Below, in pieces: positions 1 through 7,943 of a stretch of 35,370 bases of DNA. The stretch spans positions 1 through 35,370 of the forward strand of contig DBTA01000004.1 of the NCBI GenBank assembly GCA_002306815.1, written 5' to 3'. Numbering within the stretch: position 1 is the stretch's first letter; the number at the start of each line of letters is the position of its first letter. The DNA is from Dehalococcoidia bacterium UBA1328. GTDB taxonomy: Bacteria; Chloroflexota; Dehalococcoidia; Lucifugimonadales; Lucifugimonadaceae. A program made the translations under genes and the position numbers. Below the pieces are notes generated by a model. That model had not been told where the DNA came from and ran no database searches. It saw nothing but the letters and a program-made list of their open reading frames with translations.

Positions 1-368
1 ACTACGTGAGCGTCGGCCGCCCAACGAGCAACTTGCTCACCACCAGAATCAGAGTGTCAGAGTTCGAGATTCAATCCGCCAACAAACGGGTTTGTAGCGT
101 CGATAATCACTCCATGCGACAGGTCTCCGAGCGCAACAATCGAATCTTCAGTCGCGCTACACGGAACTGCCAGAACAATCACGTCAGCGCTCTGTGCCGA
201 ATCTGCCAATCCTGAAGCCGAAACGCCGTTGCCAATCTCGTTCGCCAACGAAACTACTCGCTCAGAATCGGGGGATCGCGATCCAACCACGACCGAGTGA
301 CCCAGCGTCGACCACGACCGCGCCAATCCCCAACCAACACTCCCGCTCCCAATGACGGCAATTCGCAT
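1..368 (-). CDS. NADPH/F420 reductase-like Rossmann protein, partial, with in-frame TGA
   Basis: The N-terminus is a dinucleotide-binding fold: the GSGSVG motif lies at residues 7-12, followed by SRSP and then a DATNP motif near residue 90. These are typical of the F420-dependent NADP reductase-like family, which is about 200 residues long. The gene starts at ATG 368, three bases after the TAG of the upstream epimerase gene, so the two are probably co-transcribed. An in-frame TGA lies at 57-59 after 103 codons. Beyond it the same frame continues to the window edge with SGGEQVARWA, which closely resembles the family's conserved segment, so the real gene is longer and leaves the window on the left. 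The TGA may be a nonsense mutation, a sequencing error or a readthrough site. Homologues would not be expected to carry Cys here, so selenocysteine is unlikely. Substrate unknown. Confidence 0.7.
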
Positions 369-371
369 TTA

Positions 372-1136
372 CTAGTTCTCGATTTCCAGGTGCGACTGGG
401 GAACCCAACCGAGCAATGACTTCGCCTTGGTCAGATTGTGTTCTTTTTCTTCTTCATCACCGGCAATGAACACTGCATCAAATCTGCCATGTCCGATTTT
501 AACGTTCTCTAAAGCCGCCGAATACGCTCGAGCAAGATCGGCTTCGTCGGTAACAAACAACGGATTCGACCCGTCGGGACGATTAGTAATTGGGTTCGCA
601 CGCTCCTCGATGTACGCTGCCCTACCACGTGGACCCGTAATTCGAAGAGCCATCAAGTTCATGTCGAACCACGAAGCGAAGTAACTGCAAATACGTTCGC
701 CGAGCCCCTTGCTCAATCCGTATGCACTCGGAGTGTCGAGAGGCAGTTCGTCTTCATTCTTGTAGTAATCACGACCACGGTAGTGAACGCTCATCGAACT
801 GGTGTAAACGCCTTTGGTTAGCCCGGCACCTTGCGCGAGCCACAAGAAAGTGTGGAGGCCAAGACAGTTAACTTCATAATTCTCTCGAATCACCTTCAAG
901 TCTTGATCGGTCACGGATCCGCCCTGTGGGCTCAGCATTACCAACCAGATAAAAGCGTCGACTCCTTCAATTGCTTTCTGAATCGCTTCCGGATCGGTCA
1001 CAGAGCCTTTCACGAACTCAACGCCCCGATGTTTTGGCTCGGCTAAATCGAGCACACGAATTTCATGCTGTTCCATCAGGTAGGGCGTTATAAACGACCC
1101 GACCATCCCCGAACCGCCAGCAAGTAATACCTTCAA
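372..1136 (-). CDS. NAD-dependent epimerase/dehydratase (extended SDR)
   Basis: A 254-residue extended short-chain dehydrogenase/reductase. It has the N-terminal nucleotide-binding motif GGSGMVG (residues 7-13), a TSSMS segment near 112-116 supplying the catalytic Ser, and the YxxxK pair Y139/K143 in YGLSK. The reading frame is open upstream to 1184, but I chose TTG at 1134-1136 because it is preceded by a good ribosome site (AGAGGA, complement of 1143-1148) and because the protein then begins directly with the Rossmann strand KVLLAGGSG. It probably acts on a nucleotide sugar or a similar small polyol; the sequence does not say which. It ends with TAG followed in frame by TAA, and the next gene starts 3 nt later. 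The aldo/keto reductase 94 nt upstream faces the same way, which suggests a three-gene operon. Confidence 0.85.
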   Translation of the reverse strand: MKVLLAGGSGMVGSFITPYLMEQHEIRVLDLAEPKHRGVEFVKGSVTDPEAIQKAIEGVDAFIWLVMLSPQGGSVTDQDLKVIRENYEVNCLGLHTFLWLAQGAGLTKGVYTSSMSVHYRGRDYYKNEDELPLDTPSAYGLSKGLGERICSYFASWFDMNLMALRITGPRGRAAYIEERANPITNRPDGSNPLFVTDEADLARAYSAALENVKIGHGRFDAVFIAGDEEEKEHNLTKAKSLLGWVPQSHLEIEN

Positions 1137-1230
1137 TTCAAATCCTCTTAATTCCGCTTTGATACACCAAAACCATACGACCACATCCCTTCCAACCTAG
1201 ACAGAAGGAATCTCGACTCGACCATTCGTA

Positions 1231-2247
1231 CTAATCCAAATCCTCAGGAATATCGGTAGGGTTTCCATCAAGAACGGCTCGCATTCCTGCTGATACATAA
1301 TCTAGATGAGCTATCACATCGCTGGACAATTCAACGTCCATTGCGCCGACCACATCTCTCATTTGCTCAATCGTGTCTGCGCCAGATATCGCAACCGTTA
1401 TTTCTGGGTGCGACATAACCCAAGCCATGGCAACTTGCGGCATTGAGACACCGAAATCGGCCGCAACTTCTTCAACCGTTGCGATCACCTTGCCAGCCCG
1501 ACCTTGCATATATCGACCGATTGTTCCTTTCCGTCGCGAACCCCACAATGTCGATTCGTCAGGAACCTCGTCAGCTTTGTAAGTTCCACTCAGCAGACCG
1601 ACCCCGAGCGGACTGTACGCCATGATCCCGACACCAGTCTCTCGAACCATCGGGAACAGTTCATCCTCTTGAGTTCGATTCATCAGAGAGTATGGATTTT
1701 GAACGGCGATTAGAGGTTGCGCGTTGATCCGTTTTTGCACTTCAAGCGCCTGCATTACCTGCCAAGCCTGAAAATTGCTAACCCCCACGTATCGAATCTT
1801 GCCTTGTTGAATCAGGGTTTCCATCGTTCGGAACTGCTCTTCGAACAAGTTGATGTCGTCAACGCCATGAAAAATGTATACATCCACGTGATCGGTATCG
1901 AGCCGCGTCAACGACCTTTCAATTTCACGCATTACATGAAATCGTGAAGGACCAGAGTCATTCGGTCCGTTTCCGATGGGACTGAAGACTTTAGACGTAA
2001 TGACCACGTCATCCCTACGTCCCTTTAGAGCTTTACCCAACACCTCCTCGGAGCTACCAATATTTCGACGGTCGTCCATGAATCCGTAGACATTCGCACA
2101 ATCGATCAGGTTGATTCCTGAATCAAGTGCGGTGTGTATCACTTTCTCGGCTTCACCACGATCAAACTGTCCGCGAAAACCTAGACCTAACGCCATTGGC
2201 GAAACCTTCACGCCAGCAGTTCCGAAATTCACATAATCGATCGACAA
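1231..2247 (-). CDS. Aldo/keto reductase
   Basis: A 338-residue (beta/alpha)8 NADPH-dependent oxidoreductase of the aldo/keto reductase superfamily. The catalytic tetrad is visible: D49 and Y54 in LIDCANVYG, K86 in VITSKVF, and H127 in VYIFHG. The segment around residues 155-175 (YVGVSNFQAW) is the usual family signature. Length is normal for the bacterial YajO/Tas-like branch. It starts at ATG 2245-2247 and ends in TAG. It heads a possible operon with the epimerase and the F420-reductase-like gene, all on the minus strand, and is divergent from the ABC exporter; the 318-bp spacer between them must hold both promoters. The exact carbonyl substrate cannot be told from sequence. Confidence 0.9.
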   Translation of the reverse strand: MSIDYVNFGTAGVKVSPMALGLGFRGQFDRGEAEKVIHTALDSGINLIDCANVYGFMDDRRNIGSSEEVLGKALKGRRDDVVITSKVFSPIGNGPNDSGPSRFHVMREIERSLTRLDTDHVDVYIFHGVDDINLFEEQFRTMETLIQQGKIRYVGVSNFQAWQVMQALEVQKRINAQPLIAVQNPYSLMNRTQEDELFPMVRETGVGIMAYSPLGVGLLSGTYKADEVPDESTLWGSRRKGTIGRYMQGRAGKVIATVEEVAADFGVSMPQVAMAWVMSHPEITVAISGADTIEQMRDVVGAMDVELSSDVIAHLDYVSAGMRAVLDGNPTDIPEDLD

Positions 2248-2331
2248 AAGCTCTTCTCCTTGATTCAGCGATAAAGTCTCGCTGCCAGATTCTAGTCCCC
2301 CGATCTAAATTTGGAAGACGTATCAAACGAA

Positions 2332-2369
2332 CTATCTCGCGTTTGCGTTTTCAAAATAACGCGCGATAG
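2332..2369. repeat. Long inverted repeat in divergent promoter region
   Basis: Two 12-nt arms (2332-2343 and 2358-2369) are reverse complements except for one position and are separated by 14 nt containing TTTTCAAAA. The hairpin lies in the 318-bp spacer between the aldo/keto reductase (minus) and the ABC exporter (plus). It is not followed by a T-run on either side, so it is not an obvious terminator. It could be an operator or a structured leader; nothing identifies a binding protein. Apart from this and the small ORF listed next, I see nothing recognisable in 2248-2565. Confidence 0.45.
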
Positions 2370-2382
2370 ATCTATTAGAACT

Positions 2383-2562
2383 ATGCCCCAAACAACGAAC
2401 CAGTAAATACCTTCAACATGCGTCGCGGTTCTAGCGCTCTTAACGAACGGTATTCTGACTGCCATAATGATTGGACTTACTCTTGCAGCTTGCGTAATAG
2501 TTCTAGCAGCACTTCTCAGCCTCGTCGGTAAATCACCGCAGACCACTGCGCATGGAAACTGA
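2383..2562 (+). pseudogene. Tiny hydrophobic ORF upstream of ABC exporter, interrupted by TAA
   Basis: From ATG 2383 the frame reads seven codons (MPQTTNQ), then TAA at 2404-2406, then 51 more codons of strongly hydrophobic sequence (from VAVLALLTNGIL through ACVIVLAALLSLVG) ending at TGA 2560-2562, three bases before the ATG of the ABC ATPase. An internal ATG at 2467 would give an uninterrupted 31-residue single-span peptide. The hydrophobic stretch starts before that ATG, which suggests a small one- or two-span membrane protein whose start has been cut off, or whose TAA is an error for CAA. No clear ribosome site was found for either start. It may also be chance. No family recognised. Confidence 0.25.
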
Positions 2563-2565
2563 TTA

Positions 2566-3333
2566 ATGACAACAGCCATCGATCCTGTGATCGTCGCTAA
2601 AGATATTCGGAAAAAATACGAAGACAACGTTGCGGTAGACGGAATTTCGTTCGAGGTTCGCCGGGGTGAAATATTTGGGATGCTCGGGCCAAACGGCGCT
2701 GGCAAAACCACAACTGTCGAAATACTGGAAGGTATGCGCGACGCCGACTCCGGCGAAGCCATCATCAATGGCTTGAACGTCAAACAAGACCCGATCGGCG
2801 TGAAAGCAATCATTGGCGTGCAACTGCAACAAAACGCGTTTTTCGACAACCTCAAACTGTCTGAAATTGTCGATTTATACGCCAAGCTCTATCTGGCAAA
2901 AGTCGATCCGATCGAAGTTCTAGAACGCGTCGGACTAGCAAATAGAAAGAACTCAAAATACGCGGAGCTTTCGGGTGGCCAAAAACAGCGACTCTCAATT
3001 GCAGTCGCGTTGGTGAACGAACCCGTCGTTCTGTTTCTGGATGAACCGACAACCGGACTCGATCCACAAGCGCGACGTCAGCTTTGGGGACTTGTACGAA
3101 AAATCCAGACCGAAGGCTCAACAATCGTACTTACAACCCACTACATGGAAGAGGCCGAAGAGCTCTGCGACAGGATAGCTGTAGTTGAAAACGGGAAAAT
3201 AATCGCCCTCGACACACCTGATGCACTAATTGATCAACTTCTAGAAACCGGGTTCAAACCAGAGAAGAGGGTCCGAGAAGCTACCCTCGACGATGTATTC
3301 CTACACCTTACCGGACGTGATCTGCGGGACTAA
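2566..3333 (+). CDS. ABC transporter ATP-binding protein (DrrA/CcmA type)
   Basis: A 255-residue cytoplasmic ATPase that powers an ABC-2 type exporter. All nucleotide-binding motifs are present: Walker A GPNGAGKT (41-48), Q-loop Q88, signature LSGGQ (135-139), Walker B VVLFLDE (154-160), D-loop near 165 and switch His192 in LTTHYME. The C-terminus has the TLDDVFLHLTG segment typical of the daunorubicin-resistance/ABC-2 branch, in a compact form. It starts at ATG 2566; the membrane partner begins 4 nt after the stop, so the two are one operon. Such pairs export lipids, drugs or polysaccharides; the substrate here is unknown. Confidence 0.93.
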   Translation: MTTAIDPVIVAKDIRKKYEDNVAVDGISFEVRRGEIFGMLGPNGAGKTTTVEILEGMRDADSGEAIINGLNVKQDPIGVKAIIGVQLQQNAFFDNLKLSEIVDLYAKLYLAKVDPIEVLERVGLANRKNSKYAELSGGQKQRLSIAVALVNEPVVLFLDEPTTGLDPQARRQLWGLVRKIQTEGSTIVLTTHYMEEAEELCDRIAVVENGKIIALDTPDALIDQLLETGFKPEKRVREATLDDVFLHLTGRDLRD

Positions 3334-3337
3334 AAAT

Positions 3338-4450
3338 ATGAGAATTTATCTCGCACTCACCGTCGCGTCTCTGAAGATGTATTTCAGGAACAAACAAGCC
3401 TTATTCTGGGCTTTGTTCTTCCCGTTATTGATCATGACTATTTTCGGAATGATGAACTTCGACGGATACAACTCCCCAAACGTTGGCATTTACGACGCTG
3501 CGGACAATAAAGCGTCGCACGCCTTCATCTCAGCACTACGCGGACCCGATGATGAACGGCTTTTAAGCGTCACTGTCGACACTCTGGAAAACATTCACCA
3601 CGAACTCGAATTCGGTAGTAACCGCGCGGTCATCGAAATTCCATCGAACTACGGAATTCCCGGCGAATACGCGGAAATAAAGGTCACCTATGACGAACGA
3701 TTCCAACAGGAACGAGCTGTAGTTGCTACTATCCTCCGCCGGGTAACCGACGCCGTGTTCAAAGAAGTCGCTCAAGTACCGAACGAGTACCGAGTCGAAA
3801 ACGCAATTGGGGTTTCCGAATCGCTCATCACTGGTCAGGGACAGGGATACAAAGCCTGGTTAATCCCCGGAATTACTGGGATGGCAATTATGCAGACAGG
3901 GCTGTTCATGGTTGTATTCACTTTGGTCCGATTCAGATCTCAAGGTGTACTGCGACGCCTTAAGGCAACACCTATCGGCGCCACACACTTCCTCGCTGGT
4001 CAGCTAACTACCAAAGCACTTGTAGTCGTTATTCAAACTTATGTATTGGTGATTATCGGATCCATAATCCTTGGCGTAGCGGTTGGGGCTGATCTAATTG
4101 CTGCATGGTTCGACCTGACAGTCCTGGCGCTTCTCGGAGGCGCACTGTTTATCACAATTGGACTCGCAGTTTCTGGGTGGGCAAAAAACGAGGAAACGGC
4201 GGCTCCCATTGCGAACGTTATTTCACTGCCAATGATGTTCCTAACAGGAGTGTTCTTCCCGCTGTCGATCATGCCCGACTGGCTGACTCAGTGGTCCCAG
4301 TACCTGCCGCTTACGTTCCTTGTTGATGGAATGCGCGCAATTACGGTTGAAGGCGCACGGATTACGACACTGGGATCAGAACTGATCGGCTTGGGTGTAT
4401 GGATCGCTATCAGCTTTGCAGTTGCCACAAAAATGTTCCGCTGGGAGTGA
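3338..4450 (+). CDS. ABC-2 type transporter permease
   Basis: A 370-residue integral membrane partner of the preceding ATPase. One hydrophobic segment lies at about residues 19-40 (ALFWALFFPLLIMTIFGMM). It is followed by a long extracytoplasmic region of roughly 150 residues and then a block of about five membrane spans in the C-terminal half, which is the usual ABC-2 architecture. The motif PMMFLTGVFFPLSIMPDWL with the following YLPLTFLVDGMR is characteristic of the family. The frame is open upstream to 3293 inside the ATPase gene, but ATG 3338 gives a normal N-terminus (MRIYLALTVASLK) and a 4-nt gap. It ends in TGA. It is probably a homodimer in the exporter; cargo unknown. Confidence 0.92.
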   Translation: MRIYLALTVASLKMYFRNKQALFWALFFPLLIMTIFGMMNFDGYNSPNVGIYDAADNKASHAFISALRGPDDERLLSVTVDTLENIHHELEFGSNRAVIEIPSNYGIPGEYAEIKVTYDERFQQERAVVATILRRVTDAVFKEVAQVPNEYRVENAIGVSESLITGQGQGYKAWLIPGITGMAIMQTGLFMVVFTLVRFRSQGVLRRLKATPIGATHFLAGQLTTKALVVVIQTYVLVIIGSIILGVAVGADLIAAWFDLTVLALLGGALFITIGLAVSGWAKNEETAAPIANVISLPMMFLTGVFFPLSIMPDWLTQWSQYLPLTFLVDGMRAITVEGARITTLGSELIGLGVWIAISFAVATKMFRWE

Positions 4451-4639
4451 TTCTTAGAGAACCCGACACCGTATGCAGCATCATTTACGCTATCCTGCAG
4501 TTTGATCCAAACACAACGTAAATCAAAGTAAGAAAGCGAACTCTTCACACCGGTGCACGGTTCCGGAATGATGAGCTCGCTCCCTAATCACTGTTACGCA
4601 CTTACCCATACTTTGGTTTCAAAAGTTCTACTCGCTTTA

Positions 4640-5359
4640 ATGATCAACTCTGGCAATTCAGAACAAACAGAAAATTCACCGACTTCCGAGCCAGGAATGT
4701 CGGTTGGCGAACTTTCTCGAAGAACCGGTATCACGACAGCAACCATCAACTACTACGTGCGGTTCGGCGTGCTCCCTGCGCCTCGAAAAACGAGCAAAAC
4801 TCGCGCCGTATACCCGGCACATTTCGAACAGCTGATTGGACGAATCAAAGAACTCCAGGCAGCAGGGCTCAATCTGACCGGGATCAAGCAACTTGTCAAC
4901 GGCGATCCAACGTCTCCGCTTGCAGCGGCTCTTCCCTCTCAGCAGGCATCACATTCGAGGCAACAAACGGCATCTGGAGCAATCTCAATTCCAGAGTTTC
5001 TCGAACAAAGTGAGCTTGATGACGAACTATACGAAGGCCTGATTTCTGCCGGACTTCTCAGGCGACCCCGTACTGGTCCCGAGGGTGCGCCCGCTCATGA
5101 TCGGCGTGATCTATCAGCAGCCCGCGCGTTCGCTCGCCTAACCTCTGCAGGTGTTGGCTACTCACTTTTGGAACGGCACACCGAATACAACCCGTTGTCC
5201 AAGGCAGAGGCAGTGTTCCTTGCCGAACACTTGAACGAAGCTACAAACTCCACGGAAACCACGCAGCCGGTAAATCTCGTTGCAGCGTTCGACGCCATAC
5301 GTCGCTACTTGAGAAGCCGGCAGCTCGACGAAGCGTTTCCCGACTGGCGAAACCCTTAG
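4640..5359 (+). CDS. MerR family transcriptional regulator
   Basis: A 239-residue DNA-binding protein with an N-terminal MerR-type winged helix at about residues 20-88. MSVGELSRRTGITTATINYY is the helix-turn-helix, followed by VLPAPRKT (wing) and Y/F-rich recognition around 58-75. The C-terminal 130 residues are helical and do not look like a metal-binding or known drug-binding domain. The frame is open from 4553, but residues before 4640 look non-coding. ATG 4640 has no clear ribosome site; ATG 4697, just before the HTH, is an alternative start with AGGA directly upstream. It lies 190 nt downstream of the exporter genes on the same strand and could regulate them. That is inference only. It is convergent with the TPR gene (12-bp gap). 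Confidence 0.82.
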   Translation: MINSGNSEQTENSPTSEPGMSVGELSRRTGITTATINYYVRFGVLPAPRKTSKTRAVYPAHFEQLIGRIKELQAAGLNLTGIKQLVNGDPTSPLAAALPSQQASHSRQQTASGAISIPEFLEQSELDDELYEGLISAGLLRRPRTGPEGAPAHDRRDLSAARAFARLTSAGVGYSLLERHTEYNPLSKAEAVFLAEHLNEATNSTETTQPVNLVAAFDAIRRYLRSRQLDEAFPDWRNP

Positions 5360-5371
5360 AGGATGCAGCAC

Positions 5372-5791
5372 TTACACGCGCTGAGCCTTCACGAACTCGA
5401 TCACGCTCGCCAATCCGTCAGGCGGAGCGCCAAGCCGAATCGCTTCAGCAACATCGGCTTCTGACTTTTCATCTTCACCAATCGCAGCGTGAGCAACCGC
5501 TCGGTTTCCGTATGTATCAGGCTGCCCTGGCTTCAACTCGATAGCTTTAGTGAAATTGTTTATAGCCTGTTCAAAATCACCCATCGAAAGATATGCAACA
5601 CCAAGATTGAACTGGATTTCGTCATTCTCCGGATCCAACCATGCAGCCTCTTCGAAGTCAGCAGCCGCCTTATCTGGTATCCCTAGCTGAGCATTTTTCA
5701 AACCTCGATTGAAAAAATCCAAGGCTGTTTTCGGCGGAAAACTTATATCCGCACCGCTAAGTTCGTTCGGAGGATTTTCTGACGAGGTCAA
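5372..5791 (-). CDS. Tetratricopeptide repeat protein
   Basis: A small 139-residue protein with three TPR units at about residues 23-56, 57-90 and 91-124. Each shows the W/L-G-Y-A-P spacing (for example FNLGVAYLSMGDFEQAINNF and AIELKP). There is no signal peptide or membrane segment, so it is probably a cytoplasmic protein-protein interaction adaptor. It starts at TTG 5789-5791, the only start giving the whole repeat block; upstream is GAGCAAAG, a modest ribosome site. It ends in TAA. It is convergent with the MerR gene and divergent from the formyltransferase gene. The partner is unknown. Confidence 0.8.
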   Translation of the reverse strand: MTSSENPPNELSGADISFPPKTALDFFNRGLKNAQLGIPDKAAADFEEAAWLDPENDEIQFNLGVAYLSMGDFEQAINNFTKAIELKPGQPDTYGNRAVAHAAIGEDEKSEADVAEAIRLGAPPDGLASVIEFVKAQRV

Positions 5792-5995
5792 ACTTTGCTC
5801 GCTATTCGAGGTTAAGTATCGGCTTTGGTGATCGACTCTTCGGATTCGATTGATTGATAAACATCAATGCTAACCGACATCAACCGTTAGTTCGTGTTAG
5901 AAATACCATCGAACAATATTTGACGTCACCCGACCAAAATTCTGATTCAAAACGAAAGCTGGTACGGTGTCGCTAATCGGAGCACGATTCCAGAT

Positions 5996-6919
5996 ATGAA
6001 AATCGCCATAATAGGCCAATCGGCATTCGGTAAATCCGTTCTCGAGGCACTCGCCGAAACCGGTAGGGACAACATCGTTGGCGTGTTCGCACCGCCGACA
6101 CGAAAAGGTCGTGCTCCCGACCCTATATCTGACGCAGCAAAAAAACTCAGAATCCCATCATTCGATTTCAAACGGCTCCGCGATCAAGAAGCAATCGATC
6201 AGTTCAAATCCCTTGAACCTGAGCTTTGCGTCATGGCATTCGTCACCGACATCGTCCCGATGGCAATGATCAACTATCCAAGCCTCGGAACAATCCAGTA
6301 CCACCCTTCGTTATTGCCGCTGCACCGCGGTCCAAGCTCTATCAATTGGCCGATCATTAATGGTGAAACCGAAACTGGACTCACAATCTTCTGGCCAGAC
6401 GACGGTCTCGATACCGGCCCCGTCCTGATGCAGAAAAAAGTCGAGATCGCTCCCGATGCAACGCTCGGTAGCGTCTACTTCAACAAGCTGTTCCCACTTG
6501 GCGTTCAAGCGATGGTCGAATCTGTCGATCTCGTCCGAGAAGGGAACGCACCAAGAATCGTTCAAGACGAATCGAAAGCCACTTATGAAAGCTGGTGCAA
6601 AGCCAGCAATGTAGTAATCGACTGGTCCGCTGGAGTCGATATCGTATTCAACATGATCCGAGGCTCCGATCCGCAACCCGGAGCCAACACCACTCACAAA
6701 GGGATCAAGCTATCGCTGTACGACGCTGCACGCTCTTCATACGGTTCATCGGGGCATCAAGCCGGCGCAATTGTTGAAATCGGGGTAGAAAAGATCGTAG
6801 TTGCCTCTTCTGATGGTGCAATCACTATCGGGCGAGTACGTCCCGAAAAAGGCAAGAAAATCGGTGCAGCGGAGTGGGCGGAACAGGTCGACGCTCAAGT
6901 CGGCGACATTCTCGGCTGA
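5996..6919 (+). CDS. Formyltransferase-fold protein, like the N-terminal hydrolase of 10-formyl-THF dehydrogenase
   Basis: A 307-residue protein with the formyltransferase Rossmann fold (MKIAIIGQSAFG at the N-terminus) followed by a C-terminal Fmt-type barrel (about residues 205-300). The active-site segments YHPSLLPLHRG and IFWPDDGLDTG hold H103 and D139. Their 36-residue spacing equals the His/Asp pair of the formyl-THF hydrolase domain of eukaryotic 10-formyltetrahydrofolate dehydrogenase. INWPIINGETETG is shared with Fmt. The wording around the active site and the N-terminus is closer to the ALDH1L hydrolase domain than to methionyl-tRNA formyltransferase, yet there is no acyl-carrier or dehydrogenase domain attached. 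It may hydrolyse or transfer the formyl group of 10-formyl-THF; a role as the cell's Fmt cannot be excluded. It ends in TGA, 3 bp from the convergent hydrolase gene. Confidence 0.85.
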   Translation: MKIAIIGQSAFGKSVLEALAETGRDNIVGVFAPPTRKGRAPDPISDAAKKLRIPSFDFKRLRDQEAIDQFKSLEPELCVMAFVTDIVPMAMINYPSLGTIQYHPSLLPLHRGPSSINWPIINGETETGLTIFWPDDGLDTGPVLMQKKVEIAPDATLGSVYFNKLFPLGVQAMVESVDLVREGNAPRIVQDESKATYESWCKASNVVIDWSAGVDIVFNMIRGSDPQPGANTTHKGIKLSLYDAARSSYGSSGHQAGAIVEIGVEKIVVASSDGAITIGRVRPEKGKKIGAAEWAEQVDAQVGDILG

Positions 6920-6922
6920 TAA

Positions 6923-7855
6923 CTAGTCGCTGCTCAAAAAACCGACCAGTAGTTTGTTCACTTCAACTGGATGGTCGAGCAGTGGAACGTGCCTCGCATT
7001 CTCAATGACATGCAATCGTGCGTTGGGAACAACCTCGGCAAGTCGATAGGCGTGCCCAACCGGAAAGACCTGGTCGCCATCACCCCATATAGCAAGTACG
7101 GGTGATTCAATCGAGCGCAATTCTTCGTCGCTAAAGATCGACTTCTGCCCACCAAAATCAGCGATCGTGCCGATACTCGAACGCATTGTTTCAGGATGCC
7201 CTTCCATCAGAGTAACGTCGTACGCGTACTGTTTATAGGCGATAGCGTCTTGGAATTCGTAGTCGACCACTTCCATCGTTTTGAAGTAGGTGTCCTGTCC
7301 CCATTTATTTGGTCGAACGATAAGCCTGCCGGCGATCGGAACACCCGCCAGCTTGTACAGCAACGGAAATTCCTTGCCGAGCCCTGCAGCACCAATTGCA
7401 GCGATCTTTCCGACCCGCTCGGGAATCTGCATCGCCGTAGCCATTGCCATTTGAGCACCAAGCGACAATCCAACTAGGTCGGCAGTTTGAATATCCAAAA
7501 CGTCCATCAACCCGGTCATGTAGTCAACAACGCAATCAGGATATGGTGGTTCGTATACGGTCTGACTTGAAAGTCCAAAAACGGGATGATCCGGCACGAT
7601 CACCCTGCGAGTTCGTGCAAGAACCTCAATTTGTCGAAACCAAATTGCCGATCCGGAACCACCACCATGCAAGAGCAACACAGGTGCACCTTCACCGTAA
7701 TCGAGATAATGAATTCGCTTCCCATCAACTTCGACGTACCCGCCCCGATAGTCCAATCCAACACGACGGAGTAGCTCCGACATGCTCTTAAATATCTTTT
7801 GCTCGATAATGTTGGGCATCGAACGTTCTTGAATCTGGTTCGTAGAAGTAGTCAT
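6923..7855 (-). CDS. Alpha/beta hydrolase
   Basis: A 310-residue serine hydrolase of the alpha/beta fold. The oxyanion segment LLLHGGGSGS is at about 60-69, the nucleophile elbow GLSLGAQ gives S131, the acid is D261 in WGDGDQVFP, and H289 lies in ENARHVPLLDHP. This is the arrangement of the MhpC/BphD/haloperoxidase-like group, which cleaves C-C or ester bonds of small organic compounds. The reading frame extends to 7918, but that would leave only 25 bp to the divergent mutS2 start; ATG 7855 is preferred although its ribosome site is weak. No signal peptide. It ends in TAG. Substrate not deducible. Confidence 0.87.
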   Translation of the reverse strand: MTTSTNQIQERSMPNIIEQKIFKSMSELLRRVGLDYRGGYVEVDGKRIHYLDYGEGAPVLLLHGGGSGSAIWFRQIEVLARTRRVIVPDHPVFGLSSQTVYEPPYPDCVVDYMTGLMDVLDIQTADLVGLSLGAQMAMATAMQIPERVGKIAAIGAAGLGKEFPLLYKLAGVPIAGRLIVRPNKWGQDTYFKTMEVVDYEFQDAIAYKQYAYDVTLMEGHPETMRSSIGTIADFGGQKSIFSDEELRSIESPVLAIWGDGDQVFPVGHAYRLAEVVPNARLHVIENARHVPLLDHPVEVNKLLVGFLSSD

Positions 7856-7943
7856 TTTCTGCCACAACGGGCTTGATTCGAGTATTTTCCTAGAGGTAAC
7901 ACGAGTATAGCCAACCAATCACACCTACAATCGTCAGCCGAAC

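Noticed and set aside
20..59. SECIS after the left-edge TGA
   Set aside because: The only hairpin nearby is about 4-6 bp with a loop lacking an early G, and the family does not have Cys at that position.
2292..2885. 197-codon minus-strand open frame
   Set aside because: It is antisense to the ABC ATPase and its translation is a low-complexity shadow; the plus-strand gene has all motifs.
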